A stretch of DNA of 9,478 nt, taken from UBA1724 sp963632245. GTDB lineage: Bacteria; Verrucomicrobiota; Lentisphaeria; Oligosphaerales; Oligosphaeraceae. The notes beneath the pieces are model-generated. The model saw nothing but the letters and a program-made list of their open reading frames with translations. It had not been told where the DNA came from and did no database searches. Below, piece after piece: positions 5,805 through 9,478 of this stretch. Each line of letters opens with the position of its first letter. Within the stretch, counting starts at the first letter, position 1. The DNA is taken from positions 1-9,478 of the forward strand of contig CAVGTF010000093.1 in the NCBI GenBank assembly GCA_963632245.1, given 5' to 3'. Made by a program: the position numbers and the translations under genes.

Positions 5805-7361
5805 TCAGCCAGGGAAGGAGACGGTCAGGGGCAGCTTGGTGATGCCTCGCAGGGGATTGCCCACGCACAGGACATCGCCGTCTTTTAGGCGCTGCCGACC
5901 CGTCAGGACTTGGCCGTTGAGGAGGGTCTTGTTCTGGGCACCACCATTGGGCGACACAAACCAGCCGCCTTCCTCGGGATAGAGGGTGTATTGCAACTCG
6001 GAGTAGTATCGGCAGTCCTCTCCAAAACGGGACAACAGGCGCTTTCCTACGTGGGTCTCAATGTTCAAAATCACCTGCTGGCCACCAGCCCCCGAGAGCA
6101 CAATTCCACGGGGAATGACCTGCGCGGGGTCGGGAGCGGTCTCTGGAGTGGGAGCTGGTTCTGGCGGCAGTGGTGCGATCGGCGGGAAGGGCGGTGGCGG
6201 TGTGACGGGGGCGGCCTTTGGGGGCTTGGGGGCGCTCGGCGGTTCTTCTGGCAGTCTTGGGGATGTGGGGAGCGGCCGCAGATTTCTGCGGAGGGGGACT
6301 CGTCCGGAGGTCTCGCCCTCTGCGGGACGCGGCGTTTCGCATTCCCAGGCGGGTTTCGGCGGCCACTGCGCGGACGCGGTATTTGGAATCGATGGCGCGG
6401 GCTCTTTCACGGGTGCGGGCGGTGCAGACGGAATTGTGGTGTCGGCGGGGCCTTCTTCCAGAGTGAGGAGTCCCTTTCCTGCCTGGAGGAGTGCCAAATG
6501 GAGGTCCTGCATGGCGGGACGGTCTTCGGGTCGTGGGGAGAGTGCCAGCCGGAGGAGCCGGCAGATCACCTGGTCGTCGGAGGCGGAACCCGTGGATTCC
6601 CGGAGGTGTGGGAGAGGCGCAGTGTGTTCCAGGGCCTGTCGGCGGTATTCCTGGGGATCCTGTTGGTTATAGGGGTGTCCCTCTATGCAGAGGAGTTCCT
6701 GGAGGATGAGGGAGGCGGTGAAGACATCGGAGGAGAAGACAGGGCATTCGCCGCGGAGGTGTTCGGGGGAGAGGTATCCGGGGGTGCCGGCGTAGCTCTC
6801 GTAGCCCTTCCAGGGCGCCACGCGATCCGCCAAAATGGAGTGGTCGAAATCAATGACCTTCAGGCGGTATCCGGTGGAGAGCTCGGGGGCGGATACCAGA
6901 AAGAGGTTCTCGGGCTTCAGGTCGCAGTGGACGATGCCCGTGCGGTGGAGCTGGCATAGCGTGGAGAGCATGAGCTTGGCGAAAGTCCAGCGCTGCTGCC
7001 ACCGGAAGCCCTCGTCCTCCAGCTCCGCCTGCAGGTCCTTGCCGTCAGATAGGAATTCGAAGACCTGGTAGTATCCCCGCTGACCGGCATCTCGACTCTC
7101 GAAGAAATCCAGAAAAGCGCAGGTCTTTCCCACTAGTCCGCCTTGCTCAATGCGGAAGCGGATCTCCTCCTCGTAGGCCACGTAGCCACGATACCATCCC
7201 GTGCGCACGGAGGGACTCTTGTACTGCTTCAGGAAGACATTCCGCTTTTGCGGATCCGTGGTGTCCACGGCGCGGTAGCATACGGCGTAGGCGCCGTCGT
7301 TCAGCAGCTCCTCCACACGGTAGCGGGAGACACGGTCACCGGGGCTTAAACAGGTTCCCAT
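5805..7361 (-). CDS. Ser/Thr protein kinase with C-terminal FHA domain
   Basis: A 518-residue protein in three parts. The eukaryotic-type kinase domain (~14-295) has a degenerate glycine loop (NDGAYAVCY, 21-29), a candidate ATP Lys in FLKQYK (K45), the catalytic loop HCDLKPEN (145-152, with D147 and N152), the metal motif DFD (171-173, in place of DFG), GTPGYLSPE (192-200, SPE for APE) and a subdomain XI Arg in RPEDRP (277-282). Core catalytic residues are present, so it is probably active. A Pro/Ala-rich linker (~305-415) follows. An FHA domain (~420-515) ends the protein, with GKR at 439-441, S454 and LNG at 481-483; FHA domains bind phosphothreonine. No transmembrane helix is seen, so it is a soluble kinase. 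It starts 31 bases after the vWA gene and ends 4 bases before the phosphatase gene, consistent with one transcript. The FHA domain may bind autophosphorylated linker sites or phosphorylated partners, which is inference. Confidence 0.93.
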   Translation of the reverse strand: MGTCLSPGDRVSRYRVEELLNDGAYAVCYRAVDTTDPQKRNVFLKQYKSPSVRTGWYRGYVAYEEEIRFRIEQGGLVGKTCAFLDFFESRDAGQRGYYQVFEFLSDGKDLQAELEDEGFRWQQRWTFAKLMLSTLCQLHRTGIVHCDLKPENLFLVSAPELSTGYRLKVIDFDHSILADRVAPWKGYESYAGTPGYLSPEHLRGECPVFSSDVFTASLILQELLCIEGHPYNQQDPQEYRRQALEHTAPLPHLRESTGSASDDQVICRLLRLALSPRPEDRPAMQDLHLALLQAGKGLLTLEEGPADTTIPSAPPAPVKEPAPSIPNTASAQWPPKPAWECETPRPAEGETSGRVPLRRNLRPLPTSPRLPEEPPSAPKPPKAAPVTPPPPFPPIAPLPPEPAPTPETAPDPAQVIPRGIVLSGAGGQQVILNIETHVGKRLLSRFGEDCRYYSELQYTLYPEEGGWFVSPNGGAQNKTLLNGQVLTGRQRLKDGDVLCVGNPLRGITKLPLTVSFPG

Positions 7362-7392
7362 GGCGGTTTCGCAGTTAGGAAGGGGGTTGCGG

Positions 7393-8145
7393 TTAGAGCG
7401 CCTCGGTCTCTACGGATTTGGAGAGGGTCTTGGCGAGCTTGGTGAGGAGCCGCACAATGACCTCCTGGTCCTGGGCGAAGCTCGCCAAAGAGAGGGTCCC
7501 GCCATTGGCGTCCTTCAACGGCAGATACTCCGCTTTGTCCGCCTCCGCCAACACATGCATGTCGTCGAATTCCCGAATGCGGTCGTGCTCGTCCAAATAC
7601 TGGAAGGGCGTGATGACGGTGAGGAGGATCCGCTTCTCCATGATGCGGTTGATGACATCGTCCACGGTGCCGCCCCGTCCCTGCGGCGCGCGGATGACGG
7701 GCTTGAAGGGCGCGTCGGTGAAGGCGATGACGGCGCGGGCGGCCTCCCGGCGGAAGCGCCAGCGGTAGGGCGAGAGCTCCTCGCCGGGACCGGTCTCCTC
7801 CTGGGAGCCCACGGCGAAGAGCGCATCCAGGAAGGACTCGGGAATATCCCCGCCGCCGGTGGCGACCAAGGAGTCCAGCTGCAGGTGGAGTTGGTCCACG
7901 CGGTCGGTGAAGGGATTGTCCACCAGCCAGTCCAGGGCGTTGTCGTCGAAATCCCGGAAGCCCACTACCTTCGCACGCCACTCCCTCACCGGCACGCGGT
8001 TGGCTTCGTCCGGACTGGTCAGGCGGTCGAAGAAATACTTGATATTCGCTTTCAGGCCATCAATGCAACTCTGCATGCTACCCGTGGCGTCCAGGAGGAA
8101 TACCAGATCCACTACGCCCTTCACTTTCTTGTCGTCACTTGACAT
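7393..8145 (-). CDS. von Willebrand factor A (MIDAS) domain protein
   Basis: A 250-residue protein that is essentially a single vWA domain, a metal-dependent protein-binding fold. Residues 11-24 (VVDLVFLLDATGSM) contain the MIDAS motif DxTxS (D19, T21, S23). The other expected ligands are Thr96 in VATGGGDIPES and Asp144 in AFTDAPF. There is no signal peptide or membrane segment, so it is predicted to act in the cytoplasm. The ATG at 8143-8145 puts the first beta strand about 10 residues from the start, as usual. A TTG start at 8190 would add 15 unconvincing residues, and neither start has a strong ribosome site (GAGCGG precedes the ATG). It is the first gene of the run that continues with the kinase-FHA and phosphatase genes. 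TerY-type vWA proteins accompany a kinase and a phosphatase in TerY-P triads, and the kinase PpkA of type VI secretion carries a vWA domain. Either precedent supports an adaptor role in phosphosignalling. Confidence 0.92.
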   Translation of the reverse strand: MSSDDKKVKGVVDLVFLLDATGSMQSCIDGLKANIKYFFDRLTSPDEANRVPVREWRAKVVGFRDFDDNALDWLVDNPFTDRVDQLHLQLDSLVATGGGDIPESFLDALFAVGSQEETGPGEELSPYRWRFRREAARAVIAFTDAPFKPVIRAPQGRGGTVDDVINRIMEKRILLTVITPFQYLDEHDRIREFDDMHVLAEADKAEYLPLKDANGGTLSLASFAQDQEVIVRLLTKLAKTLSKSVETEAL

Positions 8146-8255
8146 AAGCCGCTCTGCAGAAAATTGTTGATGGAATCCCCCCACACACAAAGAGAGAGGA
8201 AAAAGACTCTGCTATGCATATCCCCGTACGCGTAGCCCGGCAGGTAATGTAACAG
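8146..8255 (-). other. Gene-free leader upstream of the vWA operon
   Basis: About 110 bases separate the vWA start from the composite repeat. With the repeat, the gap to the methyltransferase stop is 245 bases. This stretch is less GC-rich than the genes and would hold the promoter of the run if it has its own. On the coding strand it reads through a CTGTTACATTACC stretch, a GATATGCATAGC stretch and a pyrimidine tract near 8190-8215. I could not fit a convincing -35/-10 pair and saw no riboswitch-like fold or ORF. Confidence 0.4.
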
Positions 8256-8368
8256 AAAAAAGGAGGAAGGAGGAAGGAGGAAGGAGGAAGTTAGGCCAGG
8301 GTTTCGGGCGAGCCCGAAACCCCGCGCCGGAATTTACCGGCGCGTGCGCCGATGGCGCCTCCGGCGCA
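8256..8368 (+). repeat. Composite heptamer + triple-hairpin element, copy A
   Basis: Read on the plus strand, A6 (8256-8261) runs into four perfect tandem AGGAGGA heptamers (8261-8288). Three inverted repeats follow. Hairpin 1 has a 10-bp perfect stem (8299-8308 with 8313-8322) and loop CGAG. Hairpin 2 has an 8-bp stem CGCGCCGG/CCGGCGCG (8323-8330 with 8337-8344) and a 6-base loop. Hairpin 3 has a 7-bp stem (8345-8351 with 8362-8368) around a GGCGCC palindrome, and alternative pairings are possible. It lies just past the methyltransferase stop codon. On the transcript strand the hairpins precede the pyrimidine array and T6, so it could act as a terminator or 3' end stabiliser, although the T tract is too far from the hairpins for a classical intrinsic terminator. 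Copy B at 9316-9426 has the same order and orientation. Confidence 0.85.
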
Positions 8369-8390
8369 GGTTTCGCCGCTTGGCTGGAAC

Positions 8391-9308
8391 CTAGGAGTTC
8401 CTATGATAGAAGACGCCGTCTTCGTAGCCTTGGATGCGGGAGTTTGTGCGGGCGTTTTCCAGGCGTTTCAGGGCCCAGAGGCAATATTCTTCCTGGCTTT
8501 CCACGCCGACGAAGCGCCGTCCCAGCTTTCGTGCGACCACGGCGGAGGTCCCGCTTCCCAGGAAGGGATCGAAGACCAGTTCGCCGGGATTGGAGGATGC
8601 CAGGATGAGCTTCGCCAGGAGCTTCTCAGGCTTCTGCGTGGGATGCGGGGTGTTTTCGGGCATGGACCAGAAGGGCACGGTGATATCGTCCCATAGATTG
8701 GAGGGGCAGGTCATGCGGGTCTTCTCGCCAGAGGCTTCCTGCGACCAGTCCTTTGCGATCCCCTTTTCACGGTAGGGCGCCAGAACCCTCCGACGGATCT
8801 TCACCTGGTCCAAGTGAAAGACGAAGTCCCGTCCACGGGTGCCATACCAGATGTCCTCACAGCCGCTCTTCCAATTGTCAGAGGCGCCGCGGCCCTTCTC
8901 GCGCTGCCAGGTGATGCGGTTCCGCAATAGGAAAAATTCCTCCATGACCTGCTGACAGGCGGCACTGCCCCGCCAGTCACTGCACAGATAGACCGACGCC
9001 GTGGGCTTCAACAGCCGCATCATGGGGGATAGCCAGGAGCGCAAATACGCCAGATACTCCTCGCTGGAACGATGGACGAAGCGATTCCCCTGGAAGTCCA
9101 TGTCGAGGTTGTAGGGCGGATCCAGGATCAGCAAATCCACGAAGGCATCGGGCAACAGCGGCAACCAGGACTCGATCTCCCCTAATAGCACACGGTCCTC
9201 AATCCTGGGAAAAGACATCGCTTTCCCCGTGGAACGCAACAGCTCCGCCGAATAGCGCGCACGCTCGGCGTCCGTAAGAACCAGGGTCTTGTTGCGGGAA
9301 GAGGGCAT
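8391..9308 (-). CDS. DNA methyltransferase, beta class (DPPY), probably N6-adenine
   Basis: A 305-residue protein using S-adenosylmethionine to methylate an amino group of a DNA base. The catalytic motif IV DPPY (63-66) comes first, then a central target-recognition region (~130-215, including WQREKGRGASDNW), then HPTQKP (222-227, motif X region) and the SAM-binding motif I FDPFLGSGTS (246-255). This order defines the beta class. DPPY is more common in N6-adenine enzymes, but N4-cytosine cannot be excluded and the target site is unknown. The ATG at 9306-9308 is chosen because the frame upstream (to 9410) is made of repeat sequence. No Shine-Dalgarno site is visible: the leader is the pyrimidine heptamer array, T6 and 7 bases before the ATG. 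No restriction endonuclease gene is seen beside it, so it looks like an orphan enzyme, although the upstream side is cut by the window edge. It is flanked on both sides by copies of the same composite repeat. Confidence 0.93.
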   Translation of the reverse strand: MPSSRNKTLVLTDAERARYSAELLRSTGKAMSFPRIEDRVLLGEIESWLPLLPDAFVDLLILDPPYNLDMDFQGNRFVHRSSEEYLAYLRSWLSPMMRLLKPTASVYLCSDWRGSAACQQVMEEFFLLRNRITWQREKGRGASDNWKSGCEDIWYGTRGRDFVFHLDQVKIRRRVLAPYREKGIAKDWSQEASGEKTRMTCPSNLWDDITVPFWSMPENTPHPTQKPEKLLAKLILASSNPGELVFDPFLGSGTSAVVARKLGRRFVGVESQEEYCLWALKRLENARTNSRIQGYEDGVFYHRNS

Positions 9309-9315
9309 GAAATGC

Positions 9316-9426
9316 AAAAAAGGAGGAAGGAGGAAGGAGGAGGTTTGGCTAGGGGTTCGGGTGCCCCGAAACCCCGCGCCGGACAATCCGGCGCGTGCGC
9401 CAAGCGCCACAACCGGTTGCGGCGCA
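9316..9426 (+). repeat. Composite heptamer + triple-hairpin element, copy B
   Basis: Same layout and orientation as the copy at 8256-8368: A6 (9316-9321), three AGGAGGA heptamers (9321-9341), then three inverted repeats. Hairpin 1 pairs 9352-9361 with 9365-9375, with one bulged A at 9369. Hairpin 2 has a 9-bp stem (9375-9383 with 9387-9395) that shares the CGCGCCGG arms but has a different loop. Hairpin 3 pairs 9404-9408 with 9421-9425 around the palindrome CAACCGGTTG. Stem arms are conserved between copies while loops and hairpin 3 interiors differ. It forms the immediate upstream region of the methyltransferase gene, so that gene's promoter must lie inside or beyond it. Confidence 0.85.
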
Positions 9427-9459
9427 AGTAGCTAGTAGTTAGTGATTAGCCGTTAGTTG
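9426..9459 (-). repeat. 34-nt heptad array, consensus NNRCTAR (right copy)
   Basis: On the minus strand this reads CAACTAA, CGGCTAA, TCACTAA, CTACTAG, then CTACTT, with exact period seven. On the plus strand TAG recurs at 9433, 9440, 9447 and 9454. Length and both ends match the array at 288-321, which lies in the opposite orientation. It directly abuts hairpin 3 of composite element B. The remaining 19 bases to the window end hold nothing recognisable. Confidence 0.75.
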
Positions 9460-9478
9460 TTCGGTCGCTGCGCGGCTC

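Noticed and set aside
9309..9410. Longer methyltransferase starting at a GTG at 9408-9410
   Set aside because: The extra residues would be encoded by the hairpins and heptamers of the composite repeat, and family members begin close to the ATG at 9308.
8256..9426. Integron gene cassette with attC sites
   Set aside because: One gene between structured repeats suggested this, but I found no convincing GTTRRRY/RYYYAAC core-site pairs, and the stems lack the attC pattern of extrahelical bases. No integrase is in the window.

Overview
The window is a GC-rich bacterial segment with seven protein-coding genes, all on the minus strand, plus an unusual set of intergenic repeats. No rRNA, tRNA, transposase, phage gene or CRISPR array was seen. 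The repeats are structured like those of gene-sparse-repeat genomes, and protein 3231-4742 carries ~24-residue Trp/Leu/Pro repeats that I associate from memory with Lentisphaerota/Kiritimatiellota-type members of the PVC group. That taxonomic guess is tentative. No standard phylogenetic marker is present.

Reading in the direction of transcription (high to low coordinates): an orphan beta-class DNA methyltransferase (8391-9308) is bracketed by two copies of a composite hairpin repeat (8256-8368 and 9316-9426). After a 245-base gap comes a tight gene run: a vWA (MIDAS) protein (7393-8145), a Ser/Thr protein kinase with a C-terminal FHA domain (5805-7361), a PPP-family phosphatase (4739-5800), and a tail-anchored protein with a GYF_2-like segment, a zinc ribbon and W/L/P repeats (3231-4742). 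It continues, after 60 and 51 base gaps, into an RNase II/R-type exoribonuclease (1167-3170) and a YmdB/TIGR00282-type metallophosphoesterase (324-1115). Below that lie a period-7 array and three near-perfect tandem copies of a 94-bp hairpin-forming unit.

The most interesting protein system is the vWA + kinase-FHA + phosphatase + membrane zinc-ribbon cassette. Its plan resembles the TerY-P triad (vWA, kinase, PP2C phosphatase), but the phosphatase is of the unrelated metal-dependent PPP fold, FHA is fused to the kinase, and the zinc ribbon sits in a separate membrane protein. This is read as a reversible protein phosphorylation module, possibly membrane-attached and possibly co-transcribed with RNA-turnover enzymes. 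Its substrate cannot be read from the sequence.

The most interesting DNA structure is a repeat system built from a heptameric tandem array plus strong GC-rich hairpins. One such element lies on each side of the methyltransferase in direct orientation, and 34-nt period-7 arrays of the form NNRCTAR lie in inverted orientation near the two window ends.
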